Part shown: in pieces, positions 29,331-41,200 of the stretch | How positions within the stretch are numbered: position 1 is the stretch's first letter | Layout of the letters: each line of letters opens with the position of its first letter | NCBI RefSeq assembly: GCF_021347895.1 | Contig: NC_067121.1 | Coordinates: forward strand, 29,623,974 to 29,687,973 | Reading direction: 5' to 3' | DNA: 64,000 nt | From: Acanthochromis polyacanthus | Lineage: Eukaryota > Chordata > Actinopteri > Pomacentridae | Program-made: the position numbers and the translations under genes | Notes under the pieces: model-generated | What the model saw: the letters and a program-made list of their open reading frames with translations, nothing else | What the model was told of the DNA's origin: nothing | The model's database searches: none

Positions 29331-31212
29331 TTGCTTTTTCCTGCTTTCCACCCCATCAACCCACCACAGAGAGCCAAAGGTTTTCATTTCTTGGTCTGGC
29401 TTCTGTGTTTCTGGCTACTGCTGATAGAAATGACCACCCCTGCTCCTGTTCTTCCACGGCCCGTCGGGCTCCATATTTATAAACTACGGCTGGGACTTTA
29501 AATGACTTTTGTGTGCATTGAATAAGATTCTTCGACCTCCATTTCCCACTACACTCTGTAGATTGTTTTTTTTTTTTTCCTCCATTTCATCATTTCTTCT
29601 TTTTCTCAGGAAGAAGCCATCAATGAATTATTAAATATTGGAAAAGGTTGGACTGTCTTACTGGGGCAAGACGTTTTCTTTTTCTCTTCCACCACATTTA
29701 GCAGCCGCAGAGTAACTAACTACACCATGTGCGATAGACCGTTTTTCTAGTGATCTTTCTTACAGACTCATGTTATTTTCATAACAGTTGATTACAGTAA
29801 CGTTTTGCTGTGAGGAAAATGGGGAAGGAGGTTTTAAAGGAAGCATTACTGAGTCGTGCAGTTTAACTCCACTCAGAGTCCGCTAGCTGTTGATTTCATG
29901 AATTATTCAATTAAACGAGAGTTGTGTTCAGTTGCAACCCCAAAGAATTAAATGTCTCGAGGTCACTTTTTTAACAAATCTTTTTAGATTGTACTTTTCA
30001 CCTCATGTTTGGATTGAGGAGTGTGTTTCTAGTTCATCTGCACTGAGGTGTGTCATCATGCATCTACTGTGAGGACACAGGAAGTCTGGACGTGTTTTAT
30101 AGGCCCAAGCCTTACATTTCAAAGGGCCGAGCGTAGTTTGGTTTTTCTCAGTTTATTAAACTATTGTAATTAATATTATTACGCTTTATTTATGCAAGTT
30201 CGTGAAGTTTGAGAACAAAGCTATTTTTGTCATGCCCTTTTCCCAATCCGTAGGAAACCTCAGATGTATTTATATTTATTATATGGGTAGGTTTTCAGAC
30301 ATGCCGTCTACATGTTGAGGCTCGCTTTTTCCTTTGCAGGGATTGGAAGTTGAGGATGATTCTGGCTCAAGTTCCTCATCAAACAAAAGCACTTACTGTT
30401 CTGTCCTTTCACAGGATAATAGGCATTTTCTAGAGTCATTGCCTCCTCTGCGTTGAGAGTTTCTTTGTGTTTCTACTAAAAGCTAGCTTTAGAGATCGTA
30501 GTGTCAGGTCATAGTTTGATTCAGAACTGCAGTTTAAGAGTTTAATTTTCAGATTTGAGGAGATTTTCTTTCGTGTTCGGTCCGTTGTACCTGCTTTGAA
30601 GTAGTCTTGTGTAGAGAATTACGAGAAGTCTCTGGGCTCTCAGTAGGACGAGGTGCACAGACCCTTTACCATTGCCCTTTTCATGGCTTCTGTTGTCTGT
30701 CTGGTTTCTTTGGGTCTGTCTCCAAGGCAGCATTAAATGTGTACACTCTTTGTAAACATCAACTGTTTGAGTAAAGTTTGAGCTAAGAAAAAGAACCTTG
30801 TATAATTTACTTTTTCTACAACTACCTCACAGAATAGCAGATCAAAGCCCTGAGATTGAGGCAACATTGCTACACTTTTGTACCATGTTTTCATCTGCAT
30901 TTTTTCCCCCTCCTTTATCCTGCTGTTGAGCTACTGGTTTTGGATGTCTCAGCCGGGGGGCCTGCAGCTGTGCCAGAGTGGGATGAGCCCTGTGAGGTGG
31001 AAAACCGCTGCTCTGTGAAGCACTAAACACAACAACCTCTGTGAACGTCAGGTTTTTACACGTCAGATTTATCACTCAATAGTTCGTCATTGCTGTAATG
31101 GGGTCTTGACAAAAGGAACTGTTGGGAGACAGTAATTTGGTATGAACTAGCACATAGCCTCCATCTGAGCTTTTCATTTGATTACAAATAAAGCGCCGTA
31201 GGACAGCTGTAA
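29331..31212 (+). promoter_or_regulatory. kdm4a 3' UTR with polyadenylation signal
   Basis: After the kdm4a stop, about 1.9 kb follows without another exon. An AATAAA at 31187-31192 ('attacaaataaagcg') is the first well-placed hexamer, giving a likely cleavage site near 31210. T-rich runs such as 29567-29580 fall inside the UTR. The end is inferred, not observed. Confidence 0.45.
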
Positions 31213-32427
31213 AGAAAATTGAGTGAAAATCTTTAGTCTATGAAAGCAGTAAAAATCTGAGGTGGAATAATACAGTTAGTCCCCAGTGGGTCAATATAAC
31301 TCTTGATTTTCCATCAGATCACATGCATGAAGCACTAAGGTCAGGATAAGGGCTTATCAGTGACGTTATTTTGGTTCTTTAGAGGTAGGGATCCTAAACC
31401 CTGCATGCCATGATTTATAAATGTCTTGATCTTCATTTGCACTAAAACTTGCAGTGATGTTTATCTAAATGTGCTTTATTGATAGAAGGGAGCAGAGATA
31501 AACAGGCTTGGATATGTTGTTGCATGTGAGTTTCCAGGGTATAATCAACAGTGTTGGTGTTTGCTTTGGAAAGTTCACAACCAGCTTTGGGCAAAATCCT
31601 AACATCACTGAACTTTTAATATGTGGACAGCTGCTCTACTGTCCACTGCACAGAAAACACCTTCATCTCAACAATCATTTCTCCACTTAATCTCAATAAG
31701 GACTCTCTTAACGTAGGCTTCCAGAACACCTCAGCTCCACTTTTTCCACCCTGAATTATTGTGACACAGTGAGGTATGCTGTAGAGTTTTTAGTTTTATT
31801 ACAGCCTTCTACCTATAATTTGTATAAGAGTCTGCCATGAGACAGAAACCAGCTACTAAAATCCAGAACTATTCACGGGCGGCTTTCAAAAACAGCTGGA
31901 TTTTCTGTTAAGATACACATCCACGCCGTCCTGTTGCCTGCTGATTGCACAGAGGCAATTTAATTAACCATGACACCCTGTAATAATCTTTATTGTGCCT
32001 TCAGCAGGCTCCACAGTAAAAGGTGCTGAACTGTAATAAAGCGCTGGTATGTAACGCACCGTTCTGTGTGACTGACACTCCATATAGTGAACTGCCTGAA
32101 GGAATGTGATGTAAATGAATAGCAGAACATGTAGAAAATGAATTATGGACCCACATAACTTCATAGCCTGATGGTGTATGGAAGCCTGGAATGAATGTTT
32201 CATTTTGTAGGTGCTGAGCATGTCCCCACAAGAGGAAGGACAGTTTAGGGTCCTATTCACATTTGAAGTATATTAGATTGGGATGCCTCATACTGGATTT
32301 TTGTGATACATAAAATATATATTTTGTGATGATATTATAATATGTGCTGATTTTTTCCAAGTAATTTTGTTTGAGTACAAATATATTTTACCAAATTACA
32401 GAAAAGATCAACTGTTCCCTGTAGTGT
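31213..32427. other. Intergenic DNA after kdm4a
   Basis: No exon or recognisable transposon was found. It is the start of the gene-free interval that reaches to the st3gal3 promoter near 52 kb. Confidence 0.5.
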
Positions 32428-32498
32428 AGGGGTGTCAAACATGCGGCCCGCGGGCCAAAACCGGCCCTCCAGAGGGTCCAATCTAGCCCACAGTACGA

Positions 32499-32539
32499 GT
32501 TAATGTCTTCTGTGTAAAAATTACACAGAAGACATTAAC
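32499..32539. repeat. Perfect 19-bp hairpin
   Basis: 'gttaatgtcttctgtgtaa' at 32499-32517 and its exact complement at 32521-32539 are separated by three bases (aaa). It lies inside the hAT-like element, just 3' of the GC-rich terminus, and may be a subterminal structure of that family. Confidence 0.9.
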
Positions 32540-32635
32540 TTGACCAGGGCAAATTATTTTGATCATAAATTAAAATACTAGATTGTTCTTTTGTCATCTT
32601 GTGTCTCATTTTGTAATATTTTGTCTTGTTTTTTT

Positions 32636-33050
32636 TTTGTTTCTCGTTTTTGTCGTTTTGTGCTTCCTTTTTGTCTCACTTGTGTTTTTTGTCTCATTTT
32701 TGTCATTTTGTGTTTTGCTTTATTCATTGTTATCCGCATCGTTTTTGTCGTTTGTCCATTTTTTTGTCACTTTGAAACTTTTGTCTAATTTTTTGTCACT
32801 CTTTTGTTTTGTTTCAGGTCGTTTGTCTCATTTTTTGTCATTTTGTTTCTCGTTTTTGCTGTTTTGTGCTTCCTTTTTGTCTCACTTGTGTTTTTTGTTT
32901 CATTTTTGTCATTTTGTGTTTAGCTTTATTCATTGTTTTCTGCATCGTTTTTGTCGTTTGTCCATTTTTTTTGTCGCTTTGTAACTTTTCTGTCCAATTT
33001 TTTGTCACTTTTTTGTTTTGTTTCAGGTCATTTGTCTTATTTTTCTCATT
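32636..33050 (+). repeat. Tandem duplication, period about 200 bp
   Basis: Two T-rich units, about 32636-32838 and 32839-33050, share long matching stretches such as 'cttcctttttgtctcacttg', 'gctttattcattgtt', 'gcatcgtttttgtcgtttgt' and 'tgttttgtttcaggtc'. They differ by scattered substitutions and short indels. A partial third unit follows. Confidence 0.8.
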
Positions 33051-33300
33051 TTGGTTCTCGCTTTTGTTGTTTGTGTCATTTTTGTATTATTTTCTCTTAT
33101 TTTTGTTATTTTTTGACATCTGTGACTAAATGTTTTGTTTCTTTGTAGACACTGATATTTAAGTTGTAATGTGTAAATGATAAACTGAGGCATAATGTTG
33201 CTGACATTGAACTGAAAGAAATTTCAGGTTGGTTATATTTTGTAGAAAGATAGTTCCTTAAATGTGAAAATTTTCAGAATGTACTTTTTTTGCACTAAAA

Positions 33301-36300
33301 CAAAAGTATGATTGTAGATTCTACGGTTAAACCTGTCACTGTGTGCCACAAGAAATCCACAGATCAGTAAATCACTGCAGTGAACATTCAAAGAAATGCT
33401 TCTGGGGGATTTTTCCTTTTACGTAATGACCCAGGGGAAATTCTTCACTCCGCTTGACGTAAAGTCCTGTTAATGTTAGTGTCACCTTAGAATTCTGCTG
33501 AAAGTTTGAATGAAGTATGTGGATAGGTAGGATGTGGTCAAATAGTTGGCTGGTTGAACGAAACCAATACCAATATCCTGCCAGTTTCCATTTCATGTTG
33601 AAGTTTTACTCCAACTGTTACGTCTTTGAAATATCTGACGAAGAGAAAAGACTGTGACGCTTCAGGGTTGTTTCCCCCGCTGTGGTGTCAAGTTTTTGTA
33701 GGCTGGCATAATGTGGTTTTCAGACACTGTTCTCGCATTTCTCAGTTTTGGGCCTTAGTCATCATATTGGCTGGTGTCAAAAGATACTTCTCAGCTGAAT
33801 GCTTTGTTTCGGAATCCTTGGTATGAAGGCAAAATGTCCAAATAAGTTTTAAAACGGTTCTACCCAAGAATATATGGCATTATCTGGTAATGGATGGTCA
33901 TTTGACAAAGAAGAAAACTTAAGGTCCATCCATCTATAAAGGATGCATCTGACCACTAAGTTGAAAAATTGTGTTCTCATAAAAGTGGTGTTGACAAGGC
34001 AAGAAGCTCACAGGACATTTCCTGTAGAATCACTATTAATTAATAAAGTATCCATCCATCCATCCATCCATCCATACATACATACATACATTCATCAAAA
34101 ATGGCGAAAAAAATTCCCTGTATTCAGTAAATACCTCAGCTTCTATTTAGATACTCATCACACTCCTTTTTTTTGTACAGATATTTATATTTTTAGAGGG
34201 TGATTCCTGATTCCTTACATGATCACTTGGTGTTCTAGCATATTTTCGGCTCAGGATTGACATATCTCAGCAACTACTGGATGGGATGTCATCCAAATTT
34301 GAAATTTGGTGCAGCCTCACAGAGACACTGGCATGCCTTTTATTTGAAATACTGAACTTACAGAGTCAAGGAATTGATAAAAGCTTGACGTTACAGGTTA
34401 AAGTTGTGACTTACTAGAGTAGACTTGATGTGTTATTGTACCATTTTAATTTAGGAAATCCAACTTTTACTTTTATTTATTTTTGTGTTTTTATTTGCAT
34501 CCTTCATATCCTCAGGAAAAAGTTGCCCTCTGCAGCACATATGATTTAATCTGGTTTAACTTGATTTATAACATGCAGTGTATCCATTCTATGCCAGTAA
34601 ATGGAGCTGACATGAGGCCGAGTCTGCTTGTGATTAATGACGGCAGAGAAAAGGGCCCACGTCTGTACCGACAGGAGAAAACAAACCTGATTTTGGCAAG
34701 AGAGGTGGCTGGATAGCATCCTCGCACACATGCATGCACCCACAATGACTGTAAGTCCTCACCTGCAGCAGATACCTTGTTTTCTGGCTCTGTGCCCTTT
34801 TCCACCTTGTGCTTCAGGTTATCATAACATCTGCAGGCAGATGGATGCGGTGCCAGCACGAGATGCTTTGTTTGGCTTTCCTCCCTGAGCATCTGCCAGG
34901 TGTGAGGACATCAGCGGTTAGGTACAGGGTAAAATAAAAACAGACATTTCAGCAAAAGTCTTTAAATATGGAACAGATATCACACATTTTCCGTATCTTT
35001 CAAGAAATTTAATAATTCATAAAATGCAAGACGTACCTTTTTGGAGGTCAGAAAAAGTCTTCACACAGTGGAAACCTCATTTGTGCCTCAGTTAGCATTA
35101 CTTATTATTCATGATAAAAGCACATTAGCTCTCTGAACTGATGAAGGCTGTAGAAAACAGTCTCCATTTTCTCACATTAAATCTATCTATCTTTGTTTTA
35201 CAAAATAGTTGACCTAGTTAGTAAAACATTTTTCATTTGTGATAAGAAAAAAATAGAATTTCATGACTGAACTTTCTTAATTGGCTGCGTTGTGTTATTG
35301 TTATTACTTCCTGTTACCAGTGGCAGTTTTCTAAAGATCCATTGGAGCTAAAAGAAAAGAGCTACTGTGCTGTTTGATATGACTCAACAAAATCTGATGT
35401 GCCGATGTGGGTCATCCCAAAGAACAATGTGAGTTTTCTGTGGGGTAATGGAGAAGGGCGTATCTTGACTGAACATCAGGGTCATGTGGATTCATTGGAG
35501 ACTTGTCAGTTTACTTGGAATAGCCTGTTTAGTTTGGCTTTGCATTGACTCAGGTCAGGTAAGTGCATCATGTTTTTATGACGATACAAACCATACTGAT
35601 AGAGTGTACAATGATTCTTTATTGCACCTCTGTTTTACATTTTCCTTTAATTACTGATCTGTGCTCAAAGACGCTAATCTGAAACTTCCATCTATAAAGT
35701 GGCTGCGTTAAATATTTTTATGATGATGGATCAAATAAAACGTGTGCCTCAGGGTGACGAGCACACAGAGGAATCTCACGTCTTCAACCGAGCATTCTGA
35801 TGTTTGTCTGCTGACTGCTCTACGCCTGCATTCAGCTCTTTTCGCGAAAAGCTTGAATCAACCTTCTGCATTCTACCTGCCTGGCATCAAGCAGCAGATA
35901 AAGTCAGCAACAAGCTAATGGGCATAGTGCACTTAGCTGCTAAACAGCCAGAGCCGGAAATTTCCCCCAGGAGTTGATGGAGACAAGAGTAGAGCTACAA
36001 GTAGTGTGATTATTATTACTCATCAGGTAGCCAGAAACAAGACTGTAAAAAATGCTAATGGCACTTATGTGTACTAGATAGGGAGCAAGTTTACCACAGC
36101 AGCAATCCATCCTCACTGTCTCATCGTTGAGCACAGCTTAACAAAGACAAAACTGAACAATAACACATAGGATACTGTTTCGTCGGAAATACTCGGTTAC
36201 AGACTTTCACAGCTGATAGAGCTGGTATGACAAAATGTACCTCAAAAACCGAAAAGTTGTTGAACAGCCTAATTCAAGTAAACCAGAGTTCTGGAGTTTC

Positions 36301-36753
36301 AAAATGGTTCTTTCTTTTTATTTTTTTTTAGTATAGGCACATTTTTCATTTCAGACAACATGGATTCTCAAACAATGAAGTCATAAGAAACAACAGTGGA
36401 AATTTCAGGTTTTTATCTTTAGTAGTTTCTGAGATATTGTGTTTCAAACATAGTCTTAAATTTCAAGCTGCAAACGATGTGTGGAAAATGGGTGGGTTGA
36501 CTTTTTTTTTCCTTTTAATTATCTCGGAAAGTACCAAGAAATGTATGTGCCACTTCGCACAACTACTCAACCGTAAAATGTGTGAGTTTGTCAACTAACC
36601 GTGGTTAGTTTTGACATTTCAACTACAAACATGGAAGAAGACCGAGCTGCAAGTCCGTCTTTTTTTCAATTTCGGAGAAAAGAGAAAGTTTGATACGTTC
36701 CAGACCTCTGCTGATTGGTCAAATGCCACGATGTTGTGTTCTGTAGTGTAGAG
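33301..36753. other. Intergenic DNA, no gene recognised
   Basis: No exon with protein similarity was seen. It holds a CATC/CATA microsatellite at 34051-34095 and a 14-bp palindrome (cttttcgcgaaaag, 35838-35851). The segment around 34600-34910 is less A+T-rich than its surroundings and might be unique conserved DNA, but nothing in it can be named. Confidence 0.45.
34051..34095. repeat. CATC/CATA tetranucleotide microsatellite
   Basis: About six catc units are followed by about four cata units, ending in cattcatc. It is a simple repeat. Confidence 0.95.
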
Positions 36754-36940
36754 GGTGGCATAGCTCAGTGGGTAGAGTGGCCGTCTCGCAACCGGAGGGT
36801 TGTGGTTCGATCCCTGAGCAAGGTGTCCCTGACCCCTAATTGCTCCTGATGGGTCGTGGTTAGTGCCTTGCATGGCAGCTCCCGCCATCAGTGTGTGAAT
36901 GTGATGTATCATGTAAAGAGCTATATAAATACAACCATTT
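36754..36940 (+). mobile_element. tRNA-derived SINE with A and B boxes
   Basis: The head resembles a tRNA. The A box 'tagctcagtggg' is at 36761-36772 and the B box 'ggttcgatccc' at 36804-36814, about 31 bases apart. It is followed by a tail of a known teleost SINE type ('cccctaattgctcctgatgg', 'ccttgcatggcagctcccgc', 'aagagctatataaatacaac'). It is not a tRNA gene: no acceptor stem closes after the T-arm. Part of the body between box B and the tail seems shortened relative to the family. Confidence 0.75.
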
Positions 36941-37887
36941 AGAGATCTTTGTAGATTGGCTGGGTGAAAACCATATGCTTCTCAATCTCACTGAGACCAA
37001 ATATGATCACTTGCCCCATAAAGGGTACATCAATATTCATTTTCACAGATACCATTTCAGCTATCCATAATTTGTGGAAAAAAGGAGATGGAATAACCCA
37101 TATCGGCTAAAAACATGGTGTCACGATTGCACCTTGTTTCCGCTCATCTGAAATGACTCCAAATAAGCAGTCATTGATGTTAAAGTAACTTTTGTCCAGT
37201 AGACTCGGACACGTAGCAGAAATGTGCGAGCAAATGGCCCAGTCACTGTTTTCACACCTGTGCTCTGTCTCCCAGCGGACCTCCATATCCTCCCTCAGGT
37301 TGCTCTCTTTGTCCCGTACAATTGGCTGCAACCGCCTCAGACCAGTCACATGGAGGCCAGGTGATGAAGCTCAGGTTACTTTGTGCTAATGATGTCCGAC
37401 TTTCTGACTAGCTCCCCAAAGGAAGCAGCAGCAGCACGGCAGCATTTTACTGCCTATACAAATAGACAACTTTGGTGTCTTTGTCTGAACACACAGTAAA
37501 AGCTTGTGGGGTCACCGGCATGTCCGTGCAAATGTACACGCCCCATTTGCAAAGACCTTTCAGACGTTAAATTGCTCGTTACGTTCCTGCTTGATGCAGC
37601 ATCAATCAACACAGATAATGCAATGTGCTGGATAAACATCTGCTTGTAAGTAAAACTCACAATAACTCAAAACAGCCAAAGCTCTGATCACAAGCGTTGA
37701 TCTTTAGCTACCATATAATGCACAAAGTTAACCAAATTAGTGCATTTTTGTAAATATAAAGATGCAAAGGACATACTACAACTAGAGTGTGGCATCTCAA
37801 GACACATCAAAGTAAAACCTTAAAAAAACACACAAATTAAACCTACATGGCAAATAAGCATATCTTTTTACCTTTACAAACAGGTTC
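36941..37887. other. Intergenic DNA between SINE and Tc1 copy
   Basis: No recognisable gene. A minus-strand open frame at 37107-37349 has mixed composition but no domain I can name. It could be a remnant of an unidentified transposon. Confidence 0.4.
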
Positions 37888-39364
37888 AATTTTCAGCATT
37901 TCGCCTCTGTACAGAACCACAATGGATTGGAAATAAAACAGTCAAGATGTGCTTTAAGAGCAGACTTTCAACTTTAATTTGAGGGCATTTACAAATAAAT
38001 CAGGGTGAATGGTGTAAGAATTACACCTTTTTAAAGGACCAAAAAGTTGATTGCGCAGCTGTTTCATGCCCAAGTGAGTGTTATTCCCTCATGATTTCAT
38101 GTACAAGGAGCAGACTTAAGGTCTAGAGTTCATTTAAAGCGTGGTATTTGCATTTGGAATCTGATGAGGTCAACTCTCAATATGAAGTCCAAAGAGCGGT
38201 CACTATCAGTGAGGCAAGCTGTCATTAGGCTGAAGACTCAAAACAAACCCATCAGAGAGAGAACATCAACATTAGATGTGGCCAAATCGATGGTTTGGTA
38301 CATTCTTCAAAAGAAAGAATGCACTGGTGAGCTCAGCAATGCCAAAACACCCAGACGACCACAGAAAACAAGTGTGATGGATGACAGAAGAATCCTTTCC
38401 CTGGTCAAGAAAAATCCTTCACAACAGTTGGCCAGATCAAGAATCAAGCATCTGTGTCAGAGTGAACAAGTAAGAGAAGACTTCACCAGAGTGAATACAG
38501 GCAGTTTACCACAGGGTGTGAACCGTTGGTGAGCCTCAAAACAGGAAGGTCAGATCAGAGTTTACCAGGAAACAGCTCTGACATAACATCCTACGGACAA
38601 AAATCAACTTCTACCAGAATCATGGAAAGAGAGGAGTATGGAGAAAGGACGGAACTACTCAACATCCAAAGCAAGAACCAGCTCATCAGTGAAGCGTGGT
38701 GGTGGTGGTGTAATGGCATGGGCTGCCAATGGAACTGGTCCTCTTATATTTATCGATGATGTGACTGCTGACAGAAGCAGCGGGTTGAATTTTGAAGTGT
38801 TTCAGGAAATATTACCTGCTCATATTCAGCCAAATGCATCAGAACTTGGATGGCATTCATGGTGCAGATGGGCAATGACCTGAAGCATACTGTGAAAGCA
38901 ACCAAAGAGTATTTTAAAGCAAAGAAGTGGAATGTTCTGCCATGGACAAGCCAATCTCCTGACCTGAATCCAACCAAGCTGCCTTTCACTTGCCGATAAC
39001 AAAATTGGCAGAGCATCTCCAGGGACCAAACCCAGCGTCTGGTGGTGTCTCTGGGCTCCAGACTTCAGGCTGTCTTTGACTGCAAAGGATCCGCAACAAG
39101 TTTTTAAAAGTGACAATTTAATTTATGACGATGTTAATTTGTCCAATTACTTTTGGTTCTTTTAAAAGGTGGAGGACACACATAAAATGTGTTGTAATTC
39201 CTGCACCATTCACCTGATTTGGATGTAAATACCCTCAAATTAAAGCTGAAAGTCTGCACTTAAAGCACATCTTGATTGTTTCATTTCCAATCCATTGTGG
39301 TGGTGTACAGAGCCGAAATGCTGAAAACTGTGTCAATGACCAAATATTTATGGACCTGGCTGTA
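37888..39364 (+). mobile_element. Tc1-like transposon (DD34E type), long terminal repeats, decayed
   Basis: Long inverted arms of about 200 bp can be followed. The left one has 'aatttgagggcatttacaaa' and 'gtgctttaagagcagacttt'; the right one has 'gatgtaaataccctcaaatt' and 'ctgcacttaaagcacatctt'. The right end 'atggacctggctgta' reaches the expected TA. The matching left extremity is missing or too diverged near 37888. It carries a dead transposase. Confidence 0.85.
38161..38998 (+). pseudogene. Inactivated Tc1 transposase (G34K at the DD34E site)
   Basis: An N-terminal DNA-binding piece opens with MRSTLNMKSKERSLSVRQAV and is followed by frame-shifted core pieces, including RGGGGVMAWAANGTGPLIFI. 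In the last piece, the codon expected to be the second catalytic Asp (QMD in the family) is GGC, Gly, at 38871-38873. Exactly 34 codons later, in frame, the expected Glu of NPxE is AAG, Lys, at 38976-38978. There are several frameshifts and premature stops. Confidence 0.85.
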
Positions 39365-40981
39365 TCTCACACAGAAATTAGATGATTATTACACATTTAT
39401 TTAGAATTTATGGGTCTACAATAAGTGACAGAGACTCTAACTTTACTATAACTTTATTATCAATGATTAAATTTCTGTCGTATGTCACATCATGAATCAA
39501 TAGAACTTCAACACATACACAAGTGAATTCAATTACCCCAGTTTACCTTGAAACGAATATTAATCACATGTGATACTTCAGATAAAGTTTGATAGGTTTC
39601 CTTTAACTTTGAGTCCTCTGTGTGACTACTGCATTATACTGTGATTAGAAATGCATTATAGCAGAGCTGTTTTATGATGAAACTTGCTCAGTAGCCAGCC
39701 AAAAAGACGCATGCTCAATACTCGTGGGACGCCGGTATGCTTGGACACATTCGTCTCAAGGCGCTTGTTGCGGGACCAGACTGCATCTGTTATTGAAATG
39801 CAACCAGCCACCGTTTAAAAAAGATTGTTGTCGTACTAAAATAGAAGCAGCACTGTTGTGTTGTTCTGCTCCATCTATTTTGTTGGAGTTGCTGTTAAGA
39901 ATTTTGAAGTATGTTCAGCTTTCCAAATGTCACTCAGACCTGCTGATAAAGGCGAGTTGTTGTATTTGAAAATCCTCCCAAGTGTCTCCAACCCACAGAG
40001 CCCAGAGTTGTTCATTCTGACCTTATCAGTGTTCAGCTGCTTCTGACTGTTTTTTTCAAGTGGAGTGTTCACTACATAGCCTCATTCTTAAAGGGCAAAG
40101 AGACACATGTGAGGCTTTATATTTCTCATTTGCACATATTTTTTTTGTTTTTTACTGTTAAACTGATTGCATAACTTACTGATGCATCTAGTTTTGTTCT
40201 TGAAAAAATCCCATTGTCTTTTCCAATTGTGTCTCGTGATTTTGTACTTTTTCCTTAGTACTATTTGTTTACGTGCATGTTTTGCTGAAGTATGTGAGAT
40301 GTGTATGTGAGATGTGTATGGACAGGTAGGTTGTTTTTTTTTTTTTTTTTACATGAGGTATGCGGAGCGTTTGTGGGTATTCCAGAAATTAATATAAAAA
40401 TGTCATGCTCGTGAGATGAAGCGCTCTTGACAACACAAAGGTACCTTCAGGCATGTTTGCAGGATTAATTTAAACACTGGGGAAACACATTCAGCAGGTG
40501 TTATACCTCTGGAAATTTTGAGCATTAAAATGAATCTTTAATCTTTTCTGAGTCATTGTTTCGTCTATTAGTAGAGCTTTAGCAGCTAAAACTAACAGTC
40601 TTCAGCTTTTCAATCTTTTTACTGGGCAGACAAACACACATGTTGTGGTGTCTGCGGTGTCAGTAAAAGCTTTCAAATGACCGCACACTGCATAAAAAGA
40701 TGGTTGAACCTATCTGGAGGTTTACTGAAGAGCAGTTTTGTTTCAGTGTGGCTCTGTTTGTCACCATTTTAGCACTGTCAGACTTCTCTTTATTTTTAGC
40801 AAATTCAAAATCAAGCTAAGAGGAACTGGAGCAGGTCATGCAAACATCTCCGGGCCATAAACTGTCCTATGATGGCATCCACCTGTCATTCAAAATATCC
40901 AAGCCATTGTTTATGCATAACTTTAAGCATGAATATAATTCAAACTAGTAAGCTATATAAAAACATCACCCCTTTTCCAGT
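39365..40981. other. Intergenic DNA, nothing recognised
   Basis: A+T-rich sequence with a T-run near 40334-40352 and no exon or named repeat seen. Confidence 0.45.
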
Positions 40982-41200
40982 TGTCATGAACAGGGAAATT
41001 AGCTATAGATACCAACACTGTTTTTGTACGAGGCTGTAAACATGTTTATTTCTGCTGTAAACTTTGGCATTTTAGCAAGAAGATCTGTAAGATCTGACCT
41101 GCTTTTTGAGGCAGCCTCGAGTGGCCATTCGAGGAACTGCAGTTTTTGGCACTTCGACGCTTGCTTCATTTCTCTGGGCCGCTGCTTGGGCGTCACACTT
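40982..41200 (+). repeat. Dispersed teleost repeat, copy 1
   Basis: It begins 'tgtcatgaacagggaaatta' and 'gctatagat'. It contains 'gctgtaaacatgtttat', 'ctgctgtaaactttggcatt', 'gcctcgagtggccattcgag' and 'gaactgcagtttttgg'. The same ordered words occur at 47736-47960 in the same orientation with moderate divergence. I have seen this family widely in teleosts but cannot name its class. No terminal repeats are evident. Confidence 0.65.

Larger units (their letters stand above)
32428..33300 (+). mobile_element. hAT-like element remnant with T-rich tandem repeats
   Basis: It starts with 'aggggtgtcaaacatgcggc' and 'ccgcgggcc', a terminus seen on a common teleost hAT-type element. A T-rich domain built from 'ttttgtc' words follows. 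No matching right terminus ('ccgcatgtttgacacccct') was found downstream, so the copy seems 3'-truncated or diverged and its end is approximate. The long Phe/Leu-rich open frames at 32583-33148 are artefacts of the T-rich repeat. Confidence 0.6.

Noticed and set aside
32583..33148. Hydrophobic Phe/Leu-rich open frames of 70-133 codons that look like membrane proteins
   Set aside because: They come from the T-rich tandem repeat inside a hAT-like element; no homology, start context or splice signals.
34566..34892. 108-codon minus-strand open frame
   Set aside because: Overlaps other frames on both strands and shows no domain.
36754..36830. Possible tRNA gene
   Set aside because: A and B boxes are present but no acceptor stem closes, and the flanking tail is that of a SINE.
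37107..37349. 80-codon minus-strand open frame between the SINE and the Tc1 copy
   Set aside because: Mixed composition but no motif of any transposase or host protein family that I can name.
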